Part shown: in pieces, positions 25,071 through 35,785 of the stretch
Layout of the letters: the number at the start of each line of letters is the position of its first letter
Position numbering within the stretch: position 1 is the first letter of the stretch
Assembly: GCF_050436995.1 (NCBI RefSeq)
Contig: NC_134753.1
Location: 2,480,001-2,544,000, forward strand
Length of the DNA stretch: 64,000 bases
Direction of reading: 5' to 3'
Source: Anticarsia gemmatalis
Taxonomy: Eukaryota > Arthropoda > Insecta > Lepidoptera > Erebidae
Position numbers and translations under genes: made by a program
Notes under the pieces: generated by a model
What the model saw: the letters and a program-made list of their open reading frames with translations, nothing else
What the model was told of the DNA's origin: nothing
Databases searched by the model: none

Positions 25071-25680
25071 GCACAAAGGGTAGACACTTATTTCTGTACC
25101 TGAATGTCAAGCCGACTGTTGACACTGCACTCCCGATATTGCGCTCTCCTACATTAATACGAAATAAAAATTGGGAAGTTTCATTCGTATTGGCGTAATG
25201 GCCTGTTAATTATAATAAATACCTTAATGCTGCTAATTTTAGTAATACGAAAGCTGGTACGGATGGACAATTTTTTACTATTTACTGCCCCACTTCTGGG
25301 CAAGGGTCTCCGGTCTCCTCTCTAACGATGGGTTAGGCCTTGAGTAAACCACATTTACAAGACGCGTGGTGGGGACTTCCAAGACATAAGACAACCTGTG
25401 CACAAAGGGTAGACACTTATTTCTGTAGCTGAATGTCAAGCCGACTGTTGACACTGCACTCCCGATATTTGCGCCGCTCTCCTACATAAATACTGATCAA
25501 AAATTGGGAAATTTGATTTTTTTTTATAGAGTTTTCTTTGTTTCGTTGGAAGTGATAATGAAGGGCCTGTTAATTATAATAAATACTTTAATGCTGCTAA
25601 TTTTATTAATACGAAAACTTGTTCAATTATTGGTCAATTTTTATTTAGTGTTCACTGCCCCCTGTTGGGCAAGGGTCTAC
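25071..25680. repeat. Local tandem duplication of about 330 bp
   Basis: GCACAAAGGGTAGACACTTA at 25071 recurs at 25400, and the following ~240 bases (CAAGCCGACTGTTGACACTG, CCTGTTAATTATAATAAATA, CTGCCCC, GGGCAAGGGTCT) recur in order. The second unit has about 40 extra bases in the middle. Each unit ends in an inverted scrap of SINE family C, so a retroposon tail was duplicated along with its flank. Confidence 0.8.
25279..25372 (-). repeat. Inverted 3' fragment of SINE family C
   Basis: Reads CTGCCCCACTTCTGGGCAAG, GTCTCC, then GGGTTAGGCCTTGAGT and GTGGTGGGGACTT, the reverse complement of the family C tail. Confidence 0.6.
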
Positions 25681-26026
25681 CACCAGGTTGGGGACTTCGC
25701 ATGGACTAATTATAATATCATTTTTCACGTTTGATCTGTAGCATGCTTTTTAATGTCATAATATATGTCATAGGGTTACACAGGGTTCTCTTTTACTGAG
25801 TTTACGTCAGTGTCCCACTGCTTTTATCCCTGGAGGATCAATCCACGCAAAAGACGTCCCGGACAGAATCTAGAATCTTTATAAAATTGATTGCATTTCT
25901 TTAATTACAATGCCTGTTTTCCTATGAATTATCAAGCTAAGGACGAGAGTTAAACACCTACCTTTCTCGATCTCAATTTTGCGATCGCTCCTCGACTTTT
26001 CATTGTATCTTTTGCTTTACTTACTT

Positions 26027-26280
26027 TTAAGCACGTGGTAGTAGAGCAGTAATATACAGGAGATTGCGGACCGTTGTTTGGTCTAACAAAGAGATTATTG
26101 GCACTGGCCACCTCGGAGCATCAGGCACCTTCATGAGGCAACCCACGCGGTCGTAAAACTCCCAGCCGTGAAGGGTATGTCGGAGTACCCGCAAGTGAAT
26201 GCCAGCAAGTTGTCGCCCCGTGGTGCTACATTGTATCGCATTGTACACGCTTGCAACAATGTTAAATAGTTTATTGTTTG
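26027..26280. repeat. GC-richer block, probable unclassified repeat
   Basis: A GC-rich patch with an open minus-strand frame of 73 codons (26027-26248) whose peptide includes HLRVLRHTLHGWEFYDRVG. I recognise no domain. Its abrupt edges and isolation next to the inverted repeat at 26383-26598 favour a transposon remnant over a host exon. Confidence 0.25.
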
Positions 26281-26382
26281 TGATTATACTGTCAAACGCG
26301 ATAGATGAGAAATTGAACGTATTTTAAGGGCGCTTTTTCGCGTTATTGATTTAGATGGTGATTTTTCCATTATTGAAGTCTT

Positions 26383-26598
26383 ATTAGGTCGGGGTAAAAG
26401 TCTTTTCGCATTATAGTATGTATGAACTTGTAATAAAATGTCTTTGGGTTCAAGAATCACAAATGAGTACACGGTTCATTAGGTTTCTTTCAGTGAGTGA
26501 GTGAGGTACCCAAATAGTGGCTTTTTTTGTGTAGATAAAAGATTTTATTACAAATTCATACATACTATAATGCGAAAAGACTATTTCCCCGACTTAAT
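26383..26598. repeat. Inverted repeat with 57-58 bp arms
   Basis: The left arm 26383-26440 contains GTCTTTTCGCATTATAGTAT; the right arm 26542-26598 carries its reverse complement almost perfectly. The 101-bp spacer is unrelated. It is a foldback or MITE-type element; no target duplication was identified. Confidence 0.7.
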
Positions 26599-26606
26599 AT
26601 TTTAGA

Positions 26607-26878
26607 CTAGCTGACCCGCGCAACTTCGCTTGCGTCACGTAAGAGAGAAAGGGTCATAATTTTCCCCGTTTTTGTAACATTTTTCGTTACTACTCCGCTC
26701 CTTATGGTCGTAGCGTGATGATATATAGTCTATAGCCTTCCTCAATAAATGGGCTATCTAATAGTGAAAGAATCTAATAGTGAAAGAATTTTTCAAATCG
26801 GACCAGTAGTTCCTGAGATTAACGCGTTCAAACAAACAAACAAACAAACTCTTCAGCTTTATAATATTAGTATAGATT
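26607..26878 (+). repeat. Dispersed repeat family E, uninterrupted copy
   Basis: Starts CTAGCTGACCCGCGCAACTT, includes ATATATAGTCTATAGCCTTC and AATCGGACCAGTAGTTCCTG, and ends CTCTTCAGCTTTATAATATT, AGTATAGAT. An inverted copy is at 27611-27831 and an interrupted one at 17603-18150. This copy preserves the empty target of the hAT MITE. A 68-codon frame in it is a repeat by-product. Confidence 0.7.
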
Positions 26879-27219
26879 GTTTGTTAATGCACATTTTAAT
26901 TAGTTTTGATTTACTTGTCCAAAACTTTTACTTCAGTAGTTCGATTGTGTTATAATTTTGTCACATTTGTCTCTGAAAAAATCTTCAAAAGTATCGTTTC
27001 TTTAAATTTATTGTACGTTAGCAAAGTCTTAATAAAGTATAGAACATCCGGAGCGGGATATTACAGTGATAAATATTTATGTATGAAAGAATTCCACGTC
27101 GGCTGACAGACGGTCTATCTAATAGTGTCCAAGGTCAGTCCCCAGACCAACGAACTAGCTAGGAATTTAACTGAATCACCTACTGAGAAGGATGGAATAT
27201 ATTTACGAGGTATTATAAA

Positions 27220-27608
27220 AAGGATTGAGGAAAAGAGATACATAGTTTTAGTGTGCTCGTGGCTTAGTTAACAATCGCGCGGATCGATCTCTGAAGTTAA
27301 GCTACGCTTGTCGAGGTTGTTTTATTGATGGGTGACCATCTTATACATATCGAGGTCCTCCATGTTTCGGAAGGTACGTTAAATTGTGGGTGCCGGTTGT
27401 AATTTTCAAAGATCTTTGACAGTCGTTAACACTAGTCAGAAGCTTGAAAGTCTGCAACTAGTCTTATCAAAGGGTATCATGTTATAACCCAGGTAACTGG
27501 GTTGTGGAGGTCAGACAGGCAGTCGCTCCATGTAAAATACTGATATGCAGCTGCATCCGGTAAGACTGGAAGCCGACTTTAACATAGTTTGGAAGTAAAG
27601 CTAGGCTT
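27220..27608 (+). repeat. 5S-rRNA-headed SINE family D, copy 2
   Basis: GATCTCTGAAGTTAAGCTAC at about 27284 and TTGATGGGTGACC at about 27327 match the 5S rRNA box A / C-box blocks in sequence, order and roughly in spacing. The body holds CAGTCGCTCCATGTAAAATA and the tail ACTGGAAGCCGACTTTAACA. A ~40-bp stretch at its start (GGATTGAGGAAAAGAG and on) recurs at 27845-27872, which may be the head of a second, truncated copy. Confidence 0.7.
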
Positions 27609-27610
27609 AT

Positions 27611-27831
27611 ATCTATACTAATATTTTAAAGCTGAAGAGTTTGTTTGTTTGATTGTTTGTTTGAACGCGCTAATCTCAGGAACTACTGGTCCGATTTGAA
27701 AAATTCTTTCAGTGTTAGATAGCTCATTTACGGCCAATAGGAGCAGAGTACCAATAAAAAATGTTACAAAATCGGGGAAATTTATGACCCATTCTCTTTT
27801 ATTTGAAGCGAAGTTGCGCGGGTCAGCTAGT
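27611..27831 (-). repeat. Dispersed repeat family E, inverted copy
   Basis: Begins ATCTATACTAATATTTTAAA, GCTGAAGAG and ends GCGCGGGTCAGCTAG, the reverse complement of the 26607-26878 copy with an internal deletion. Frames of 64 and 86 codons crossing it are by-products. Confidence 0.65.
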
Positions 27832-28172
27832 TTAGGTATAAAACGGATTAAGGAAAAGAGGTGCATAGTTGCAAACACCGCGCGGGTTCTAAGAAATTAC
27901 AATTAATTTATCAAGGTCTGATTCAATTTAAGTTATAACCTAAAATCGTTAAATTGTGTGATGAGTAAACGATGATTAAAACGCAGGTGATACAAATTCT
28001 GATAAGTTGATTACTGAAAATCACGTGAAACAAATTAAACCTAAATAAAGTGATTTTTTTATGTGTACGAATCCATTACAGTTTTCATGTTTACACCAGA
28101 AATAATTTGGCTCTGTACATAATGCTACATTAACAACATTCTGAAAATAAGGTAATAATAATAATAAATATC

Positions 28173-28428
28173 ATTGGACAACTCACACACGGTCATTTGA
28201 TCCCAAACTAAGCAGAGCTTTTACTATGGTAACCAAATAACTGATAAACATACTTATATACTTCTAAATACAGACTTATATAGATACATTAACATCCAGG
28301 CCCAGAACAAATACTCGTGCTCATCACACAAAGAATGGTCCCGGGTGGGATTCGAACCCACCACACGCGGCGCTTTGGTTATTGCGGCGAGGTGAGGACC
28401 ACTTTAACCACTGCGCCAAACGTGTAGT
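28173..28428 (-). repeat. tRNA-headed SINE family B, copy 2, near full length
   Basis: Read on the minus strand: an A-box-like region (GCAGTGGTTAAAGTGGTCC), CTCGCCGCAATAACC, a B box GGGTTCGAATCCCACC, CGGGACCATTCTTTGTGTGA, TGAGCACGAGTATTTGTTCT and the tail. This is the most complete copy of the family here. Confidence 0.75.
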
Positions 28429-29062
28429 TATGGTAGGTATATTAGAAAGGTTTTTATAGAGGAGAACTTGTAGTTGAACTAAATTTATTTTAGGGTGCCT
28501 CGTCCGATCTCCCCCTAATTCGAACTCAAATTTACTAAGGGCGTTTCTCTGATCCCATCATAAAACGATTTCTCTAAACATGTCTAACTTGAAGACTGTT
28601 GATTTAATTTGAAAGGCGTTACTAAGACTAATGTTAATGCTGGGTTACGTAGATTCTCTCCGAAATACCATTTTGATAGCTGTCTATATCTATAAAATAA
28701 ATTGTATACCTACCTAAGACAATATTATGTTATATCAAATTGCAAAACAACAAACGATAATATTTACAATATCTAAAAACATTGGCGTACTCTATGTAGT
28801 ATATGCGATTCTTATCATAATCTGCAATCAGTTCATAATCACAAGATATGAAAGTCTTTAAGTGTTGTCGTCAGACGCCAAAGTCCAATTCGTGTGTTAA
28901 AAATATATTATTGTCATCATCATATAAACGTAATTTAGTGTCACTTGTCATCAAAGTTATTGAACGTTTATTATTAATAAATTAAATCTTGATAACCGAG
29001 TTTGAATCGTTTATAAAACATTCAAATGTTAAGTTTTATTCTTTTTTTTATGAGCACCTAAG

Positions 29063-29348
29063 CAGTGATAGCCAAGTGGTTTAAAATGCACCTCCCACGC
29101 AAGTGATCGAGGGTTTGTACCCAAGGCAACACAATAATAATTTTTCGAAGTTATATGTGTCACTTGTTCCAACGGTGAAGGAAAACTTTGTAATGCAACC
29201 TTTCATATCTGAGTGTTCTTTAGAACAGTTCTTGGAGGTATGCAAAGTCCCCAACCCGCACTTAGCCAGCGTGGTGGACTCAAGGCCTAACTCCTCCCTC
29301 ATTACGGGAGTAGATCCTTGCCCAACAGTGGGACATGAATAGGTTTCA
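29063..29348 (+). repeat. tRNA-headed SINE family C, full-length copy
   Basis: The head has GTGATAGCCAAGTGGTTTAA and CGAGGGTTTGTACCC (A and B box-like), followed by TTTTTCGAAGTTATATGTG, CCAACGGTGAAGGAAAAC, CAAAGTCCCCAACCCGCAC, CAGCGTGGTGGACTCAAGG and the terminus, then an ATTT microsatellite. It is the reference copy for this family in the window. The frames at 29081-29342 on both strands lie wholly inside it. Confidence 0.75.
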
Positions 29349-29689
29349 TTTATTTATTTATTTATGTATGAGGTTCGTTTTGCTAAAAATAGATTAATAT
29401 ATTATTGTAATCAATTCTTAATTCGTCATCTATAACCTGAATCAACCCACGCCTTTGCCTGGCTATGTGTAGGTGTCATTTTTTATCTGATAGATTATCG
29501 TTGCTGCTATAAATAGAGACTTCTCCGCATTTTATCTTGATTTTTATAAAATTTCGCTTTTTCAGAACGAATTCGTAGATATCCTTTTTGTGGTTGGCCG
29601 TTCTTTTGGCTACAAAATAACGTCTAAATCGTGACAATTTCTAAAAATATAAATAAAAATTAGCTGAATGAATGAATAGAATGAAAACC

Positions 29690-29781
29690 GTAGCTCAATT
29701 CTCTACCAGTATCGACTACTGACAATACATTTTGAACGTCAAACTCTCGATACTCGACAGTACAGACTATACAGAATTGCG
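29690..29781 (+). repeat. Repeat family H, deleted copy
   Basis: TAGCTCAATTCTCTACCAGT then ATCGACTACTGACAA jumps straight to GTCAAACTCTCGATACTCGA and CAGTACAGAC. The fuller copy at 44161-44328 (opposite strand) has about 80 extra bases between these blocks. Confidence 0.5.
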
Positions 29782-30006
29782 CTACCGAATGAAGTGAATA
29801 AGTTGGTTCCTAATCTAACGATTTCACTGCTAATATTTTTTGCGTCTTTGCTCTAAATCAAAATACAGGTTTGACGGTATCTTATCAAACTTTTACTGAA
29901 TATATACTGGAGCACGTGTATGTAGATAATATGCAAAATTCTAAGCAAAGTTCAACGGCCGATGCTAAAAATAAATTTGAAAACGCGTCACCATCCCGTT
30001 CGTTGG

Positions 30007-30083
30007 TATAAAAAATTGCGAGCGAGCATTCTGAACCGATTTGCCTGATGTAAACAGCTAAGCAGTAGTGTATCGCGTGAGTC
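30007..30083 (+). promoter_or_regulatory. Candidate TATA promoter with short noncoding exon
   Basis: TATAAAAA at 30007-30014 sits in a CpG-containing context. A transcript starting about 30 bases downstream would reach a consensus donor, ATCGC/GTGAGT, with GTGAGT at 30078-30083. No start codon or downstream exon is identified, so this may be chance. Confidence 0.2.
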
Positions 30084-31251
30084 TGTGTGCTAGTTATTTC
30101 ATATTTATGTTATTAATTATTATTGAGTTTTCTTTTATTATTAGATTGATGACCGTAACGAGGAATGCAGGTTTCGTTATTGTTAATTTAATGAAGATTT
30201 TTTAAAGTTTTTCTATGGATTCTTTCCACCTCTCTCGACTGCAGCAGAACTGTATAAAAAATATATGAATGCTATTGAGGACCTGGTCTCGACCAGCATT
30301 TCATGGCTCCCGGAGATTACTATAGCTAGTAAAAAAGTCTGCTTCAGGCGGTAGGTACACTATTTTTGCATCATTAAAGTCAGACATCATCAAAGTCTAA
30401 TACATACTTTTGATTGCCAAGTTTCTTACCAAATCTGCCTTGAAAGTCATCTTGCCATCTTGTAATTCAAATGTGGGCCTGTGTAACCTCTCAACCATGG
30501 GGCTGTTCTTTATCTTCATGATTTCTGTTCCTCGCGAGTGGTAATCTCATAACTTTGACACATTCGCCTCATATGATTAGAATCTTACATACTATCTCGG
30601 TTTCCTGATCCTCGTTAGCTTATATCTTAGCAAATGAATGTTCATGTAAATTCCGTTATAATCGATTCTTCTATACTGTTTATTTACTTTTTTCCTTAAT
30701 CTGTTTGAGTGTCCAACTGCTGGGCAAAGGCGGCGGCAAGATCCGGCCAGTCCTTTTCAAATGCGTGCAAGTCATCCCTCCATCTCCATTTGGGTCTCTC
30801 GCATCTGCGTTAACCATCCTCAGGAATAATATTACTAATGGGAAAATATAGATGCTTGGATATTTGGATTTGATTTTACTTATTCGTGTCAAAACTATTG
30901 GATAGTATTTATCAATTAGTATATCTAGATCTACAAATAGTTTACAACCCGAATGAACACATAGAACTCTTTTTACCCCGAAAAATCCTTTTACACGAAC
31001 AAATTCGCAGGCTATTTTCTTCAGATTTTTCATAAGTGTAATCTATGTAACAAAGACAGCCGTCTATATTACTAAACATTGTAAGTAGGTCATCAATGTG
31101 AGTCATCTACACCTACTAGTACTGGGCGTGATGTGCCGATGTGCCAACTTTCCCACTATTGTCCGTATCTGTGCCGCTATCGGAGTTTGGGGAAGTCCTA
31201 TCGATTGTTTAAAATAACTGTCTGTACAGGAAAATGAAATTGTATGCAATA

Positions 31252-31456
31252 TGACCTCCGTGGCACAGTGGTTAAGGTAGTCGCCTCACCATTACTATAG
31301 TGTCGGGATGACGTGGGTTCGATTCCCATACGCGACAATTTTGTTCGTGCCATCCATAAATAGTTGTTTCGTCTCTGGTTGTACTTTGTGTCCGTTGTTT
31401 GTATGTTTGTAAAAGTCCCCGCGACACAAGAGGCTTGCTTCACCGCACATTATATC
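31252..31456 (+). repeat. tRNA-headed SINE family A, copy 2
   Basis: CTCCGTGGCACAGTGGTTAA, GGGTTCGATTCCCATACG, GTCTCTGGTTGTACTTTGTG and GACACAAGAGGC in family order. An 81-codon minus-strand frame over it is not a gene. Confidence 0.75.
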
Positions 31457-33110
31457 ATAGTTGCTAAATTACTAATTTATGACTAATCCAGCTCAATTAA
31501 CTAAAATAGGGCTAGTTAAACTTATTTTCTAGTTAATCCTTAGGGTAAATTCAACTGTTTTGTTATTGTTTGTTATGTAACACTTTAATTGATTACATAG
31601 CAAATCCATTTAGTTTGCACTTTAGAAAATTGCACGATCAACTGTATGTCCACGCGTTTTTGTGTTGTGAGATTTATTATTTCAAACATACTTTTGTCGT
31701 TAGTTCGTCCAACGTCTGTGAAAAATTGATTTGGGACTTGATCAGAACAAAAGATGTTAAAATCATCGAATTATTTTAATTCCTTAAACTGAGCAGTATG
31801 AAATCGTCGTAATATGAATTGATAACTTAGATAACCATTCTCATTTTAGGTATAAAAGCAACCTTCGCGGATGCCTCTGTGTTGTCTGTCCAGTCGTGGA
31901 AACGTCTACTAAACCCGAGGTTCTCGGGTTCGATTTCAGGTTCGTGCAAAGTACTACTGTACTTTCGTACCCTTTTTTACGCACCTGTGTATACTTTTAG
32001 GTACAGTTAACCTAATAGTTAAAGTTAGGGACATTTAGAAAAGAAAAGGAATCTTTCCTAAAGCAAGAAATCATGGGCGAAGCTAGTAACAGGTTAAATA
32101 AATTGAAAACTGAAGCTGAAAGCCGCCAAGGCCTTGACAAATTAAATGATAGCAAGAAACTTTACACTGTTGTCAACTAAAACCCAATTAACAAGGCTGT
32201 CTGTAAACGACAAACTTGTTCTATAATAATTTAGTTTCAGTATAAAGAGAATAGTAAATCAATAGTAGACTTAGAAACAGCTGTTACTACATACGTCTTG
32301 AATACTTACAGATAGATACTGAAATTATCACACAGTACATCGATCGCTTAATACAACCTCTGATACTATGAAGAAAGTAAATAAACATATTATGTAGAAA
32401 TCATGAAATCAATACGCTGTGTGTTCCTGAAAACAAATCTTACAGAAATGTAGAGTTTTAACTTGGCATAGCATAAGACTGCAGTACATAAACTAGGAGC
32501 TTAAGCCTTGGAGAGATGATGGAGAGGTCTCGGATTCGAATACTGGTCATGCAAATTCCTAACCTTATTGTCCAGAAATTATTAGTGAAGTTAGGAAGTA
32601 GAGATTGTAGACTTCCGTGCCTTGAAGAAAACGTAAAGCTGACGGTCCTGCGCCTAACCTTGTACTGGTCATGTCGTTAATCCGCCCTACTAGGCTTATC
32701 TACAGCAGTGCTTTTTGATCTTAACCAACCCTCAAAGAAGAAGACGCAAAATGAGCAATTTAAATAAAAAAAAAGAGTAATCAAATCCACAATGATCCAC
32801 AACTCATGGTGAGCACACACAGTTAGCAGTGCGATGACGTCACGAGCGCGCGTGTAACCTAGATCGAGAGGCAGCGGACGATAGCCTAGAAACGATCTGA
32901 AATACCTATCTGTTACTATACACGAACACTAGCGTTATGGCGAGGGTCATGGGCACCTTGGCTTTCAAGTTTAACAGGTTACAAGGAGTTATATGAGATT
33001 GAGAACACCAACTAAGTAAATAAGTATTACTCTAATTATGTGATACTAGCTGCTCACCGCGACTTCTAGCGAAATATTTCCTAAGGTTCTTATGTGTTAA
33101 TCCTGTACCT
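31457..33110. other. Noncoding with SINE scraps and a CRE-like site
   Basis: Box-B-like words GGGTTCGATTTC near 31,928 and GGATTCGAATACTGG near 32,531 suggest decayed tRNA-derived SINEs. A CpG-richer patch at 32,825-32,885 has a palindromic TGACGTCA (32835-32842) followed by CGAGCGCGCGTG. No exon is supported. Confidence 0.35.
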
Positions 33111-33112
33111 CG

Positions 33113-33243
33113 ATTCTCTATCACTATCGGCTACCGACAATCGGCTAGCTATCGAAATATTTGTTAGTTATCTACAACCAGTCATCATCATATTTGAATC
33201 AGCCTAGTCTTTCTTACAACAATGCCGGAGTCGGCTTCCAGTT
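33113..33243. repeat. Fragments of repeat H and of inverted SINE family D
   Basis: Bases 33113-33162 carry CGATTCTCTATCACTATCGG and CTACCGACAATCGGCTAG of family H. Bases 33179-33243 are the inverted family D tail (CAGCCTAGTC, then GGAGTCGGCTTCCAG). Confidence 0.45.
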
Positions 33244-33539
33244 TAAATTCAGCTGAAAATCATCATATTTGAGCTCATTTACTCTAAACTTCAGCTGAAA
33301 ACTTCCTATCGAATTACTTGATCTATTGGTGAACATCGTATAAAAAATAGTTTAGTAGTTCACACTGTATATCGTACAAATACGTACAGAAACGTATAGG
33401 CAGTATAAACTAATTTTTATTATTGGTACTAGTTAATGACGAGTGACCTAGATTTTCTATTTCTTTGAATCTTTACAGTCTAAATACTCAGAATTTTGGT
33501 AAGTTAAGAAATTTTGCATGCAGGCATATTGATCTAGAC

Positions 33540-33732
33540 CAGTGGTTCCCAACCGGTGGTCCGCGGACCACCAATGGTCCGTGAAAGTCAAAATGTGGTC
33601 CGACAATGACTTTAAATTTTAAAATTTTCAGGATGATTATTACACTTTATCTTTAACATACTAACATAGTGATCCCTGCTAATAAGAATAATACAAAGTG
33701 GTCCCGGGCTAAGAATAGGTTGGGAACCTCTG
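33540..33732. mobile_element. hAT-type MITE, 193 bp, perfect 8-bp duplication
   Basis: The left end CAGTGGTTCCCAACCGGTGG and right end GGTTGGGAACCTCTG are inverted. ATCTAGAC flanks it exactly on both sides (33532-33539 and 33733-33740). The interior shares GTGGTCCG words, CAGGATGATTATTACA and GTGGTCCCGG with the larger element at 17709-18037, so it is a deletion derivative of the same family. Confidence 0.88.
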
Positions 33733-34106
33733 ATCTAGACCGACTCCTATTTTGTGCATACACGTGTCACCAATATAGCAGTTAGTAAAAAAGGAAGCTG
33801 TTATATACCAAGTACATAACAATATTAATGAAAGGTGAGTGCCGTTACTACGAGGTCGTAGTCATTCAAAATAAACAAAGGCATACACGTGTCGAAATAA
33901 TCAAATATTTAGACCGAATCATCACGCGATGACGATCTGTCAACTTATTTGGGATGTAATTTGCACTATGTATTACAGTTAGGTAAGTAGTTGAAAGTTG
34001 TAAATTGATAACAAATATTTTCCTTATAAAATGGTAATGAAAGCACGATATCTTAGGGTTTCTTTTCATCTTTAATGACACTGTATGAAAGTCGTAACAT
34101 AATAGG

Positions 34107-34295
34107 TACCTAACCTGTTACTGTCCCATTGCAGGGCGAACGTGAATCCCAGCATGAGAAAGGAACTGGGCCTTGAGTCCACCATGTTGGAAAAATGCAG
34201 GTTGGGAACTTTGCATCCCTTCAAGAACTGTTTTAATAAACTATCAGGCAACCAAGGGTTTATTACCATATTCTTCTTCACTGTTATAACAAATA
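34107..34295 (-). repeat. SINE family C, inverted 3' portion
   Basis: On the plus strand it reads TTACTGTCCCATTGCAGGGC, GGGCCTTGAGTCCACCATG, GGTTGGGAACTTTGCATCCC, TTCAAGAACTGTTTTAA, the reverse complement of the family tail. A 69-codon minus frame is a by-product. Confidence 0.65.
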
Positions 34296-34959
34296 ATAAT
34301 GATTTCTAAGAAATTAAATAAGTATATAACTCAATCTTATTCAGTTAAATTTTCTCGGAAGCTCCATTCTTAATGTCAACCTACTGCGACCTCAATCGCT
34401 ATTCAAACAAACCATTTAGCAAAGTCAATGTCCTGTACATACAGTTATGTAACCAAACTACGTCACAATGTACACAAACAAATACATTATGTAGAAATTC
34501 AAACAATATTATATATTACTCTATATATTACCGTAAATCTAATTAGATCTTTCATTATGGTTCGTCTATTTTTCGCGCGTTTTTTTACGTCAGTCGCCGC
34601 CATATTGAGAAAATGGCGTCGTGTTGAATGCTGATACACAAAAATGCTCTTGTCTTTATATTGTCTCCCAATGTAAGAGAATCTGTGTTTTTTCAAATCC
34701 AGATTTCGTTGTATACAGCTTTTATAACAGTAATTGTGCCTAATATTGATCTCTCCAGAAAAATATAGGTTATTATTTCAAAAAACCTTAGGTGTTTCAG
34801 GATTACACAGATTGTCAATGAGGGGTGGGACTCGCGTTTTATTATACTTACTCACAGAGGTAAAATGTAACCTGTCACTTGTCACATTAGTTTTTTTAAT
34901 GTCATATATGCTACGTAATATTATGAATACTCAGGGTATGTACAAGTAATGGTTATCAG

Positions 34960-35785
34960 TAGCTCGATTCTCTACCACTATCGACTACCGACAACCGGCT
35001 AGTCATCGAGAAATATTAACCTCTCGAGCGCCCCACGTCAAAATTCAAATATACCGTTAAGCGTCCAGGCCAAAAATGGCGCGCGAAATTGAATTGGCGG
35101 TTGGCGTTTAAGCGCCGATTCCGTCATATTTTGATACTAACACCCTAGTCATACCTTATATATTTGAAATCTACATAAAATTTGCTATATATTAAAACAA
35201 TAAACCACAAATAATATTTGATAGTGGTGGTACAATAGTCGGTTTAATCTGAATATTGTGTGCTTTAGGCATGTGTTTGAAGAAAGTCTAAAAAATATTT
35301 TTAGGCATAAAAAATAATATGACGGAAGGTCTTATCGTGTAGTTAATGAATAATGACATTAAAATCCAACTGTAAAATATACTCAAATCTTTAAAATTAG
35401 TTAAAAAAAGTATTTACAATATTGGTCATAAAGGAACATGTCGTTGGGTCAGATGTTGTTTAAGGTGCTCTCTGGCCTATATCAACCTCTTATTCAAGTG
35501 TGTGCATTAGATCGTCGTCTTGTTTCATCAGCTTCAATGTCAAATATGTTTGAAAGGGATAAACATAGTTTTAGCATTTAAATTCTACGTTTTTTTAATG
35601 TAAGATCGTTTTGCCGTACCACGGTGGCGGGACGCTTGACGGGGGTAGCACATTCAACCGTGACACGGTGGCCGGGCGCTTGAGAGGTTATATGAAAATT
35701 TGATCCACGCCTCTAACGGACGTCGTGGGAACTATTTTGGCAGTACATTTTAAATGTCAAACTTTCGTTATTCGACAGTGCCGAC
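34960..35785 (+). mobile_element. Repeat family H, split by a TTAA-type MITE
   Basis: The left piece (34960-35019) has TCGATTCTCTACCACTATCG, ACTACCGACAACCGGCTAG. The right piece (35688-35785) has GATCCACGCCTCTAACGG, ACTATTTTGGCAGTACATTT and GTCAAACTTTCGTTATTCGA. The copy at 44161-44328 shows both pieces without the intervening element. Confidence 0.65.
35020..35687. mobile_element. piggyBac-type MITE nested in family H, 668 bp
   Basis: The left end CCTCTCGAGCGCCCCACG and right end, reverse complement CCTCTCAAGCGCCCGGCCAC, form inverted repeats. Flanks are TTAA (35016-35019) and TTAT (35688-35691), one base away from the canonical TTAA duplication. Several internal GCGCTTGA/GGCGTTTAAGCGCC words repeat the terminal motif. 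No transposase frame remains. Confidence 0.75.

Noticed and set aside
27280..27345. Genuine 5S rRNA gene
   Set aside because: Only the internal control blocks match. The 5' and 3' stem sequences and the T-run terminator are missing.
26520..28430. CRISPR-like or satellite array, suggested by repeated words
   Set aside because: The repeats are dispersed and inverted transposon copies, not regularly spaced units, and the genome is eukaryotic.
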